Positions 1-7,463 are shown, counted from the first letter of the stretch. The stretch is DNA of 10,556 nt from Hydrogenothermaceae bacterium (GCA_026984415.1 JALSSE010000282.1:1-10556), one strand, 5' to 3'. The notes: generated by a model not told the origin, from the sequence alone. Program-made: numbers and translations.

Positions 1-314
1 ATTTTATGTATTTCATCTATAAAAATAATTTTTCCACCTTTTTTATAAAAGTATTCTAAAAATTCAAAAAGATTTATATCTGTAAAAAAAGGATGGTCGC
101 AGGATATATAAAGGGACTCTTTGACAGGAAGATTAAGGTTTTTAAGTATTTGGAGTATTAAAGTTGTTTTTCCTACACCTCTTGCTCCGTAAATTCCAAT
201 TATTTTTGAATTACTATTTTTTATTTTTCTGTATAGAAATCTTTTATATGATGGTAATTTTTGGGAAGTTTTCAAAATAGAAAGCTGTCTTGCTTTTTCT
301 AAAAGATTTTCCAT
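1..314 (-). CDS. P-loop ATPase of the AAA_14/DUF4143-like type, N-terminal part only
   Basis: The reading frame starts with ATG at 314-312 and stays open for 104 codons to the left edge, so the C-terminus is outside the window. A Walker A loop is visible at residues 43-50 (GARGVGKT). A Walker B strand follows at about 96-101 (IIFIDE), continuing into IHK. The short helical N-terminus before the P-loop and the spacing of the motifs resemble the ATPases often annotated as AAA_14 with a C-terminal DUF4143 domain. The DUF4143 part cannot be seen, so the family name is inference. ATP binding is well supported; the cellular role is not. It is transcribed divergently from cas1 with its own promoter and a Shine-Dalgarno AGGA (minus strand, 326-323) eight bases before the ATG. 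Its position next to cas1 does not by itself make it a CRISPR gene. Confidence 0.8.
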   Translation of the reverse strand, partial: MENLLEKARQLSILKTSQKLPSYKRFLYRKIKNSNSKIIGIYGARGVGKTTLILQILKNLNLPVKESLYISCDHPFFTDINLFEFLEYFYKKGGKIIFIDEIHK

Positions 315-336
315 TTAGTTTATCCTGTTAAACTAA
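315..336 (-). promoter_or_regulatory. Inverted repeat with the ATPase Shine-Dalgarno in its loop
   Basis: TTAGTTTA (315-322) and TAAACTAA (329-336) are perfect 8-base inverted copies separated by six bases. On the minus strand the loop reads ACAGGA, which contains the Shine-Dalgarno of the ATPase gene, and the stem ends one base before its ATG. It could act as an RNA hairpin that displays or controls the ribosome site, or as a dyad operator in DNA. The sequence does not separate these options. Confidence 0.45.
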
Positions 337-357
337 TTTTGCTAATTTAAGTATAAT
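328..357 (+). promoter_or_regulatory. Candidate promoter for cas1-cas2, overlapping the divergent one
   Basis: A perfect TATAAT lies at 352-357 on the plus strand. The best -35 at usable spacing is only TTAAAC (328-333, 18-base spacer), which matches three consensus positions. The -10 shares bases with the minus-strand -10 at 350-355, so the two promoters would compete. It would give cas1 a leader of about 100 bases. The weak -35 keeps confidence low. TATATT at 414-419 is an alternative -10 with no clear -35. Confidence 0.3.
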
Positions 358-378
358 GCATTAAACTAATTAAATCAA
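350..378 (-). promoter_or_regulatory. Probable sigma-70-type promoter of the divergent ATPase gene
   Basis: Read on the minus strand, TTGATT (378-373) is separated by exactly 17 bases from TATACT (355-350). These match the -35 and -10 consensus at 4 of 6 and 5 of 6 positions. The predicted start of transcription, near 343, would leave a leader of about 30 bases before the ATG at 314. The region is AT-rich, so chance matches are possible, but spacing and position are both right. Confidence 0.55.
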
Positions 379-470
379 TTCTTTTTCTTATAGAAATTAG
401 TGCTTGAAGACTGTATATTTTGATTATGAAAACTGTGGAAGGAAAAATATTAGATTAGAAAAGGTTTAAA

Positions 471-1466
471 ATGCCTAAAAGATTTTATATCAACTCAAAC
501 GGTAGATTAAAAAGAAAAGAAAACACCATTTATTTTGAAACACAGCAGGAAGAGAAAACAGTTAAAAAAGTCCTTCCAGTAAATGATATAGATGCTATTT
601 ATGTATTTGGTGAGCTTGATATAAACACAAAAGCTTTAAACTACCTTTCTCAATACGATATTCCTATACACTTTTACAACTACTATGGATATTACTCAGG
701 AAGTTTTCTGCCGAGAAAGAAAAATGTTTCAGGCAGTTTATTAGTAGAACAGGTCAGACATTATTTAGATGAAAACAAAAGGCAGTATTTAGCAATTTCT
801 TTTATTGAAGGAGCAGTTTTTCACATATTAAGGAACTTAAAGAAAAACAAAATCCCAGAAGAAAAATTTGAAGAAATAGAAAAAGACCTCTATCCAAAGA
901 TTTTTGAAACAAATACACCTGCTGAGCTAATGGCATTAGAAGGAAATATTAGAGATAGATACTATCAGCTTTTTAATGAGATTATAAAAAATGGAGACTT
1001 TTATATAGAAAAAAGAGAAAAAAGACCACCAGACAACCCTATAAATGCTTTAATAAGCTTTGGAAACAGTATTATGTATAACACAGTCTTAACAGAAATT
1101 TACAGAACCCAGCTTGACCCAACAATAAGTTATTTACACTCTCCACAGGAGAAAAGATTTTCCCTTTCCCTTGATTTAGCAGAGATATTTAAGCCTTTTA
1201 TTGTTGACCCGCTGATATTTTCACTTATCAACACAAAACAAATAACTATTAAAGATTTTGATAAAGACCTGAACTTTGCTTATCTAAATGAAAACGGTAG
1301 AAAGAAGTTTTTAAAAGCATATGAAGAGAGATTAAACAAAACTATAAAACACAGAAAACTAAATAGGAAAGTATCATACAGACAGTTAATTAGATTAGAG
1401 TGCTATAAATTGATAAAGCACCTTATTGGAGATGAAGATTACAAGCCTTTTAAAGCGTGGTGGTAG
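471..1466 (+). CDS. cas1: CRISPR-associated endonuclease/integrase Cas1
   Basis: Cas1 is the metal-dependent DNA integrase that, with Cas2, inserts new spacers at the leader end of a CRISPR array. At 331 residues this copy is full length. The N-terminal beta-sandwich half carries the family-typical segment around residues 44-75 (VFGELDINTKALNYLS, then IPIHFYNYYG). The alpha-helical half holds the metal ligands in their usual contexts: Glu157 (ALEGNIR), His223 (YLHSPQ) and the acidic pair Asp235/Glu238 (SLDLAEIFKP). The opening (KRFYINSNGRLKRKENTIYFE-like) resembles Cas1 of type I-B loci, an impression from memory rather than an alignment. The chosen ATG follows AAGG at 461-464. The stop is two bases before the cas2 ATG, so the two genes form one unit. 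All catalytic positions look intact, so it should be active. Confidence 0.96.
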   Translation: MPKRFYINSNGRLKRKENTIYFETQQEEKTVKKVLPVNDIDAIYVFGELDINTKALNYLSQYDIPIHFYNYYGYYSGSFLPRKKNVSGSLLVEQVRHYLDENKRQYLAISFIEGAVFHILRNLKKNKIPEEKFEEIEKDLYPKIFETNTPAELMALEGNIRDRYYQLFNEIIKNGDFYIEKREKRPPDNPINALISFGNSIMYNTVLTEIYRTQLDPTISYLHSPQEKRFSLSLDLAEIFKPFIVDPLIFSLINTKQITIKDFDKDLNFAYLNENGRKKFLKAYEERLNKTIKHRKLNRKVSYRQLIRLECYKLIKHLIGDEDYKPFKAWW

Positions 1467-1468
1467 GT

Positions 1469-1735
1469 ATGTTTGTAATAATCACTTATGACATATCAGA
1501 TGATAAAAGACTTAATAAAGTAAGAAAAATTCTAAAAAAGTATCTATACTGGAGCCAACTTTCTACCTTTGAAGGGGAAATATCTGAAGGGAAATTAGCA
1601 AAATGTATGGCTGAAGTTGATGAGGTTATAAATGAAGAAGAAGATAGTGTTTATGTTTTTGAAGTGAAAAATCCTAAAAATATAAAGAAAAAAATCTTAG
1701 GAATAGAAAAAAGCTATATGGATAATTTTTTATGA
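1469..1735 (+). CDS. cas2: CRISPR-associated protein Cas2
   Basis: Cas2 is a small ferredoxin-fold protein that forms the dimer at the centre of the Cas1-Cas2 integrase and sets protospacer length. The 88-residue product has the standard opening, beta-strand MFVIITYD followed by ISDDKRLNKVRKILKKY, with the conserved Asp8. A second signature (VYVFEV) sits near residues 67-72. An in-frame GTG at 1457 would add four residues inside the end of cas1. ATG 1469 is preferred because Cas2 proteins normally begin directly with the MxVIVxYD strand. The start lies two bases past the cas1 stop with no strong Shine-Dalgarno of its own, which suggests translational coupling to cas1. Length and motifs are ordinary for the family. 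Confidence 0.95.
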   Translation: MFVIITYDISDDKRLNKVRKILKKYLYWSQLSTFEGEISEGKLAKCMAEVDEVINEEEDSVYVFEVKNPKNIKKKILGIEKSYMDNFL

Positions 1736-1743
1736 AAATTATG

Positions 1744-1749
1744 TATAAT
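1744..1749 (+). promoter_or_regulatory. Possible -10 element in the cas2-cmr1 gap
   Basis: The 82-base gap 1736-1817 is the largest break in the gene series and contains a perfect TATAAT. No convincing -35 hexamer lies 16-18 bases upstream. A second promoter for the cmr operon here would be sensible, but in sequence this AT-rich a lone -10 is weak evidence. I see no terminator hairpin in the gap, so read-through from cas2 remains equally possible. Confidence 0.25.
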
Positions 1750-1802
1750 GTAACGTAGGATAAAATAAATTATATGTTTTAATTTACTTTTTACTTATCT
1801 GT

Positions 1803-1808
1803 GGGGGA
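1803..1808 (+). promoter_or_regulatory. Ribosome binding site that fixes the TTG start of cmr1
   Basis: GGGGGA stands nine bases before the TTG at 1818. It is a conspicuous G run in a very AT-rich gap. It supports TTG as the initiator, since the first internal ATG (residue 16) would remove the first strand and the TPTL motif. Confidence 0.6.
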
Positions 1809-1817
1809 AGTTTAGAA

Positions 1818-3014
1818 TTGAAAGTATTAACTTTTTCAATCAAAGTTATAACTCCAACCCTTATGGGAGGAGGTTTTAGTCAAAATGATAGTATTAGAAC
1901 TTCAGAAATTAAAGGATTAATGAGATACTGGTTTAGAGCAGTAGCTGGTTCAGTTATTGGAAATGATATAAAAGCTTTAAAAAAATTAGAAGAAAAAGTC
2001 TTTGGTTCTCAAGAAAGAAAAAGCCCGTTTAGGATAGTTATTGGAAAGGAAAGACTAAGTTATTTAAATAAATATAGTCAGGAATTTCAGTTTTCTAAAG
2101 ATATGAATGGTTTAGTTTATCTTGGAATAGGAAATGTACTATTTAAATGGAACAAAGCAAAACAAAAGTGGAAATTTAATGAAGAAAAAATTAATATTAT
2201 TGCTCCAAATTCTACTTTTAAAGTTAAATTTTTATTTAAAAATTCTGTAGATGAAAAAATTATAAAACTGGTTGCTTACTCTTTTTATCTTTCTACTGCT
2301 TTAGGTGGTTTTGGCTTAAGGGCAAGAAGAGGTTTTGGAAGCTGGCAAATTGTAGACGTTGAGACGGAAGGAATAAACGAAAATTTAGATAATTTAAAAG
2401 ATTATGGTTTAAAAAACACGAACAACATAATAGACGAAGCCAAATCTACATTAAAATCCTTTCATAAAGTTGATAATAATTTAAACAAGAATATGAAACT
2501 GAATTATACAAATTTTATTAATTATGAATTGAAGCAAATTAATCCGAATAAAACAAATTGGAAGGATTTATTGAATGATTTAGGAGCTTATTATAGATAT
2601 TTTAGAGTTAATCCAATATCTATTGATTTACAAAAAGATAACTTTAAAAGAAAACACACTAAAGATTATGATGAAATTTTAAACAAACGTAAAAAAGTAA
2701 AGGAGTTATACAATCCAATATTTGGCTTAAATATAATTTATAAAAAATATATATCTGTACGTCTAAATTCTGAGAGTGAAACCTTAAGAAGAGCTTCTCC
2801 ATTATTTATCTCTATAAAAGAAATAAATAATAATTTGGTTATTAATTTATTTGTTTCAAAATCTACAAATTTTAAAGATAATAAACATAAAGTAGAGGTT
2901 AAAATAAACAGGAATAATTTTCCAGTTAATCTCATAAATGAAAACAATTATCAAACAATTACTGACTTTATGGAAAAATTAAATAATGCAATGGGTAAAG
3001 ATAATGGGAACTAA
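1818..3014 (+). CDS. cmr1: Type III-B RAMP protein Cmr1
   Basis: Cmr1 is a double RAMP (RRM-fold) subunit that, with Cmr6, caps the head of the Cmr effector and contacts the 3' part of the crRNA-target duplex. The 398-residue protein opens with the characteristic strand and motif TPTLMGGG (residues 12-19). The Cmr1 signature EIKGLMRYWFRA follows at 30-41. The glycine/arginine loop of the first RAMP domain is at 163-174 (GGFGLRARRGFG). The C-terminal domain contains RRASPLFI at 324-331, also typical of the family. The middle, about residues 195-300, is Lys/Asn-rich and less conserved. Translation starts at TTG, supported by a strong Shine-Dalgarno. The end overlaps cas10, making it the first gene of the coupled effector operon. 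Confidence 0.93.
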   Translation: MKVLTFSIKVITPTLMGGGFSQNDSIRTSEIKGLMRYWFRAVAGSVIGNDIKALKKLEEKVFGSQERKSPFRIVIGKERLSYLNKYSQEFQFSKDMNGLVYLGIGNVLFKWNKAKQKWKFNEEKINIIAPNSTFKVKFLFKNSVDEKIIKLVAYSFYLSTALGGFGLRARRGFGSWQIVDVETEGINENLDNLKDYGLKNTNNIIDEAKSTLKSFHKVDNNLNKNMKLNYTNFINYELKQINPNKTNWKDLLNDLGAYYRYFRVNPISIDLQKDNFKRKHTKDYDEILNKRKKVKELYNPIFGLNIIYKKYISVRLNSESETLRRASPLFISIKEINNNLVINLFVSKSTNFKDNKHKVEVKINRNNFPVNLINENNYQTITDFMEKLNNAMGKDNGN

Positions 3015-5112
3015 AACCTACCTCTTTCAAATGACTATTCCTTCAGTGCAAAAGTTTATTAGCAGTTCCAGAAAAAGCTCTGATTTATGGGCTGGTAGTT
3101 TTATGGTCAGTTATCTAATGGAAGAGTTATTAAAATTTGTTGAAGAAAATTATAAAGTAGAATTTATTTATCCTGTCATTGATGATGATAAAGAGGAGAG
3201 AGAATTAATTGCAAATATACCAAACATTGCTATTTTTGCTGTCAATAACATAGACGATAATAAAGCCAAGGAAGTAAAAGAAAAACTAAAAGAAAAATTT
3301 GAAAAACTATTAAATAGTATCATTAGAAATGAGAAAGTTTTTGAGAAATTTTTTAAAGAAAAAGTTGAAAAAGAGCACATAAAAAAGGCATTTAACATAA
3401 AAAATGATGAAAAAGCAGAGGAATTATTAGAAAAAAGGAAAGAAATTGTTGAAAAACACAAAAATGAATATTTAAAACTTGCAGAATATCAAGCAAAAGA
3501 AACTTTAAAACTTTTTATTGAACACTTGGAGTTTGAAGAAGATGAATACAAAATTACATCTGAAGATTTAGCTAATCTAATTAGCTATCGGAAAAAATCC
3601 CAACTTCCAGATAGAGAATATATTGAAAGTTATAAACTAATAGAACTAATAGAACCTGCAAATTGGGATAAATGGAATAATTGGGAAGATTTTTATGAAA
3701 ATAATTTAAAACACGAAATTATCAACAATAAAGATAAAAAAGAAAATATAGAGAATCTGGAGTATTTACAAGGCGTATATAGATGCTCATCCTGTGGAGA
3801 ACATACAATCATAGGAGCAACCTTAAAAGATTGGAAAGGAGATATTACTTGGAAACCCCTATGGGAAACAAATCCAAAACTCTTTAATATGGGTGAAAGG
3901 CTTTGTGGCATTTGTTTAGCTAAAAGGTATTTTAGAGATTATATACAAGGAAAATACGAGATAAAAGGTGAAGATTTAGGTTTTCCTTCTACTTCTGAAA
4001 TTGGAGCAACTTTATTTAAGAAAAAGATTTTAAAAACTTTAAAACAAAAACCTGATTTAGATGATTTGTTAATTAAGTTTTATGAAAACTTAGAAAAAAT
4101 ACCAAACTTTAATTTAAGAAAGGTTAGTGGAAATCTTGTTCCCAAATTAGAGAACGCAATTAATGAAATTTTTCCAATAGACAAAAATCTAAAAGAAGAT
4201 AAACAATGCAAAACCTATAAATTTTTTCAAATAGACGGTGAATGGTTTTTAGAGGATACTTGGCAAAATCCAAATGATTATGAAACTGTAGGAGCAGACA
4301 GCAAAAAAGCTAATCAGATGTTAAGAATTTTAAAAGAAATCCAAAACAATTTAAAAGATAGAGGTATTGAAAAACATTATAAACCTTCCGAATATTACGC
4401 AGTTATAATGCTTGATGGAGATAGCATAGGAGAAAAATTAGATAAGATAAAAGAAATAGATAAACATAGAAAATTTTCTAAAACACTTTCAAAGTTAAGT
4501 AAAGAATTTGAAAACATTGTGAAAGAAAACTACGGAGCTTTAATTTACAGTGGTGGAGATGATGTTTTAGCTTTACTTCCAGTAGAAAATGCTTTAGATT
4601 GTGCTTATAAAATTCAAAATGAGTTTAAGGCAAAATTAGTAAAAGAATTTTCAGATATTGATAAAGAAAGCCCTTTCTCAATGAGTGGAGCAATAATTTA
4701 CGCTCATCATAAATTACCATTAAGTTATGTATTAGAGGAAGCTCGTAAATGTGAAAGTAATGCTAAAGATGAAGGTAAAAACAGAGTTTGTTTAAAGTAT
4801 ATAAAGAGGTCTTTGAGTAGTGCTGAAGTGGTTTTAAAGTGGGATAAAAGTAAACATATATATAACCTTAAGAAAGATTTAAATATACCAATTTCAATTA
4901 TTTATGACTTGCAAAAGATAAATAACACATCGGGTATAAACAATTTAAAAGAGGGAATTAAATTAAGAGAATTTTTATTAAAATCCTTATTAAAAAACAA
5001 AGTTAAAAAAGAAGAAATAGATAGGTATATGGATTTATTTTATGAAATAGATGATTTTTATGACTTTTTAAATTTATCTAATACATTAAAAGTTTTTATG
5101 TTTATTGAGTAA
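3004..5112 (+). CDS. cmr2: Type III-B large subunit Cas10 (Cmr2), without HD nuclease domain
   Basis: Cas10 is the large subunit that binds the crRNA 5' handle with Cmr3 and makes cyclic oligoadenylates when target RNA is bound. In this 702-residue reading the chain opens straight into the first palm (SVQKFISSSRKSSDLWAGSF, about 13-32). A charged helical stretch covers about 60-180. A zinc-binding treble clef is formed by C261/C264 and C301/C304. Next come a DGD motif at 471-473 and the cyclase palm SGGDDVLALLP, with GGDD at 517-520 intact. HHKLPLSYVLEEA near 570 is another family motif. I find no His-Asp pair anywhere, so the DNase HD domain of many Cas10 proteins is missing. An in-frame ATG at 2986 would add six residues. 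I prefer 3004 because GGGT lies eight bases upstream and family N-termini begin here; the overlap with cmr1 is then 11 bases. Confidence 0.95.
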   Translation: MGTKTYLFQMTIPSVQKFISSSRKSSDLWAGSFMVSYLMEELLKFVEENYKVEFIYPVIDDDKEERELIANIPNIAIFAVNNIDDNKAKEVKEKLKEKFEKLLNSIIRNEKVFEKFFKEKVEKEHIKKAFNIKNDEKAEELLEKRKEIVEKHKNEYLKLAEYQAKETLKLFIEHLEFEEDEYKITSEDLANLISYRKKSQLPDREYIESYKLIELIEPANWDKWNNWEDFYENNLKHEIINNKDKKENIENLEYLQGVYRCSSCGEHTIIGATLKDWKGDITWKPLWETNPKLFNMGERLCGICLAKRYFRDYIQGKYEIKGEDLGFPSTSEIGATLFKKKILKTLKQKPDLDDLLIKFYENLEKIPNFNLRKVSGNLVPKLENAINEIFPIDKNLKEDKQCKTYKFFQIDGEWFLEDTWQNPNDYETVGADSKKANQMLRILKEIQNNLKDRGIEKHYKPSEYYAVIMLDGDSIGEKLDKIKEIDKHRKFSKTLSKLSKEFENIVKENYGALIYSGGDDVLALLPVENALDCAYKIQNEFKAKLVKEFSDIDKESPFSMSGAIIYAHHKLPLSYVLEEARKCESNAKDEGKNRVCLKYIKRSLSSAEVVLKWDKSKHIYNLKKDLNIPISIIYDLQKINNTSGINNLKEGIKLREFLLKSLLKNKVKKEEIDRYMDLFYEIDDFYDFLNLSNTLKVFMFIE

Positions 5113-5130
5113 ATTAGAGGTATAAAAACT

Positions 5131-6432
5131 ATGGATTACTGTTTATTCACATATTTAGGAAAGACAAGTAGATACGAAGAAAAGCTTTATTATTTTAAGA
5201 ATAACGAAAAATTAAATGAAAAAAAAGATAAATTTTATATAAAATATCTCACAAAAAAGTTTAAGATATCAAAAATTTACCTTTTTACTACTGAAGAAAT
5301 AATAAGGAATAAAGAAAATTTAAAAAATTTTTTCGAGCATTTTGGCATAGAAGAAGAAAAATTAAGAAAATACTTAGGCCGTAACGTATTAAATAATTTA
5401 AAACATCTGGAAGATCTTTTTAAAAAAGATACAGGTATAGAACTATCTATAAAAGTAAAGCAAGAAACTTTTGGAGAAAAGGATCTAAAAGAACTACTAA
5501 ATATAATTAAACAAGAAAAGAATTTATTGTTTGATATCACACATTCTTATAGGGATATACCATTACTTTATTTATCTTTATTAAATTTAATAACTTCTGC
5601 TGAAGATTTATCAATTAACACTGAATTTTTATATGTACGAGAAATTAATAACGAAGATAAAAAAGCTGAAATAGAAATTCTAAGAAGCTTTAAAGAATTT
5701 CAGGAATGGTCTTATGCAATTTACTCAATGAAAAAGTCGTTTAATTTAATTCCTTTAGCTGATTTACTTGAGGGATTAGAAAATGACTTAAGTGATTTGG
5801 CCAATAGTTTGAGAGATGTTCATCTTTATTTTAATTTAAATGCTTTGAAACTTTTAGAAAAAGAAGTAAGAGGACTGAAAGATAAGATAGAAAAAAACGC
5901 AAATAAATTACCTTTACCATTTAAATTAGTAGAAAAAGATATAAAAGAGTTTTTAAATAGATTTAATAAAAAAGATTTTACAGAATTTCAAAAAGAGATA
6001 TGGAAATTTTCCTTTGAAAACAAAATGTATGATAAAAGTATTTTAGCCTTAAGAGAATATATAATAAGTGAAGTTACATCTATCTATTATGAAGATATAA
6101 AGAATGAGAGAAACAGAAAAAACATAGAAACTCTTCTATCGTGTAAAAATTTTATAGAAAATAATGTAGGTGAAGAGATAAAGGATTTATGGTTTAAATT
6201 AAGTAATATAAGAAACCAAATAGCTCATTTAAAAGGTTTTGACAAGATAGAGAAAAAAACTAAAAAATTTGTTCAAGATACTAATATTGAAAAAATAGAA
6301 GAACAGATAAACAGTTTAAAAGAAATCCTTAAAGAAAAAATACCCACAGAGGAAAAATTGGAGGAAGAAGTTGAAAAAATAAATAAAGATTGGAATTTGA
6401 AATGTAAAGGGAAAGAGGAGAAAATGAAATGA
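5131..6432 (+). CDS. csx1: CARF-HEPN ribonuclease of the Csx1 family (cyclic-oligoadenylate effector)
   Basis: Csx1-type proteins bind cyclic oligoadenylate made by Cas10 through a CARF domain and then cut RNA nonspecifically through a C-terminal HEPN domain. Here the 433-residue chain begins with a CARF-like strand and turn, FTYLGKTSRYEEKLYYF (6-22). The second ligand-pocket segment, FDITHSYRDIPLLYL, is at 134-148; this pattern is familiar from the TM1812/Csx2 branch. The HEPN active site is R361-N-Q-I-A-H366, matching R-x4-H, within a helical C-terminal region. The last 60 residues are highly charged and look like coiled coil. AGAGG at 5116-5120 serves the ATG. The end overlaps cmr3 by four bases (ATGA), so it is made together with the effector subunits. 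Which oligoadenylate size it senses cannot be read from sequence. Confidence 0.9.
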   Translation: MDYCLFTYLGKTSRYEEKLYYFKNNEKLNEKKDKFYIKYLTKKFKISKIYLFTTEEIIRNKENLKNFFEHFGIEEEKLRKYLGRNVLNNLKHLEDLFKKDTGIELSIKVKQETFGEKDLKELLNIIKQEKNLLFDITHSYRDIPLLYLSLLNLITSAEDLSINTEFLYVREINNEDKKAEIEILRSFKEFQEWSYAIYSMKKSFNLIPLADLLEGLENDLSDLANSLRDVHLYFNLNALKLLEKEVRGLKDKIEKNANKLPLPFKLVEKDIKEFLNRFNKKDFTEFQKEIWKFSFENKMYDKSILALREYIISEVTSIYYEDIKNERNRKNIETLLSCKNFIENNVGEEIKDLWFKLSNIRNQIAHLKGFDKIEKKTKKFVQDTNIEKIEEQINSLKEILKEKIPTEEKLEEEVEKINKDWNLKCKGKEEKMK

Positions 6433-7463
6433 TTTTATTATTTAAAGAGATAGATAATTTCACAAAAGGAGACGGTAAACCTTTTAATGCAGGGGAAAAT
6501 GTATATAGAGAAATAGATTTAAATACAATAAATATTAATTTATACTCAGTTTTAAAGAAAATATACCCTAATATTTTAATTTCAAAAATGTTCTTTTACG
6601 ATGAGAGGGAAAAAGATTTATTAATTCCTGTTCCTAAAGATTTGGCTTTGTTAAGTAAGAATTTTATAAAACCAGGATTAAAACTAATCAATCAACACAA
6701 AAAATACATACTGTTTTTCCAAAAAAAAGGTAAATTAAAAGAGAAAGAAGGATTTATATATCTAAAAGATTTAGAATATTACATATTTGATGAAGATAAT
6801 TTATATTTAGAAGAAGATAATATAAAAAACCTTGTAAAAACTAATATTAAGACCGGTATAAAATTAAACCGAGAATCTCGTAATGTTGAAATGGGAAATT
6901 TATACTTTCAGAAATTTATAAATTTTGAAGAAAATATAAGTTTATTGTGTGAAACCAATAATATTAACTTTACAAAAAGTATATATACCTTGGGAGCTGA
7001 AAGTAAAACTTTTAAAGTCAAAGAATTGAATCTAAATATAGAAAATATTTTTAATCAAAATAATATAAATAAAGATGGAATAAAAACAAAAATCAAAAAA
7101 AACAAATACTTCAAAATAATTCTCTTAACACCTACAAATTATCCACCAGAAATAGATGGAGCTGAAAGGATAGCCCAGTTGATAGGTAAGCCAATAGCTT
7201 TTAGTGGGTGGTTTAATATTTATGATAAAAATAAAAAAATAGATAGTTTTCCATCTAGATTGTTTAAACTTATACCTGCTGGTTCTGTGTTTTACTACAA
7301 GTTAGAAGATAAAAGCAAATTAGATGAAATTTTTGAAAAATACTGGCTAAAACCAAGCTTTTTTGTTACAGAGTATCCATATTTTGAAAAAATAGGAGAT
7401 GGAACAAATCCATTAGGTTTTGGACTTTCTATAATTGGTGTAGCACAGGAAGAAGATAGTTAA
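6429..7463 (+). CDS. cmr3: Type III-B RAMP protein Cmr3
   Basis: Cmr3 is the RAMP subunit that pairs with Cas10 at the foot of the complex and holds the 5' handle of the crRNA. The 344-residue protein has FKEIDNFTKGDGKPFNAGE at 5-23, equivalent to the usual Cmr3 opening with D-G-x-P-F. GIKLNRESRNVEMGNLYF near residues 139-156 is the conserved middle block. PAGSVFYY begins at 283, and the glycine-rich ending GFGLSIIG is at 330-337. The segment after residue 25, where most Cmr3 proteins have a PPxxxTxxGALR-like stretch, is diverged here. GAGGAG (6415-6420) lies eight bases before the ATG, and the start overlaps the csx1 stop as ATGA. Assignment rests on motifs plus position between cas10 and cmr4. 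Confidence 0.9.
   Translation: MILLFKEIDNFTKGDGKPFNAGENVYREIDLNTININLYSVLKKIYPNILISKMFFYDEREKDLLIPVPKDLALLSKNFIKPGLKLINQHKKYILFFQKKGKLKEKEGFIYLKDLEYYIFDEDNLYLEEDNIKNLVKTNIKTGIKLNRESRNVEMGNLYFQKFINFEENISLLCETNNINFTKSIYTLGAESKTFKVKELNLNIENIFNQNNINKDGIKTKIKKNKYFKIILLTPTNYPPEIDGAERIAQLIGKPIAFSGWFNIYDKNKKIDSFPSRLFKLIPAGSVFYYKLEDKSKLDEIFEKYWLKPSFFVTEYPYFEKIGDGTNPLGFGLSIIGVAQEEDS

Noticed and set aside
373..385. Second IHF-like site upstream of cas1
   Set aside because: AATCAA-N4-TT is present but the last consensus base is T instead of a purine; a single near match in this composition means little.
1736..1817. A small gene, terminator or CRISPR repeat between cas2 and cmr1
   Set aside because: No frame with a start and ribosome site, no hairpin with a T run and no repeated unit is visible in these 82 bases.
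3168..3461. Open frame on the minus strand inside cas10
   Set aside because: Its product is a run of Ser, Phe and Leu, as expected from reading Lys/Glu-rich coding sequence backwards; it has no ribosome site and lies wholly within a well-supported gene. Other minus-strand frames within the operon were dismissed for the same reason.
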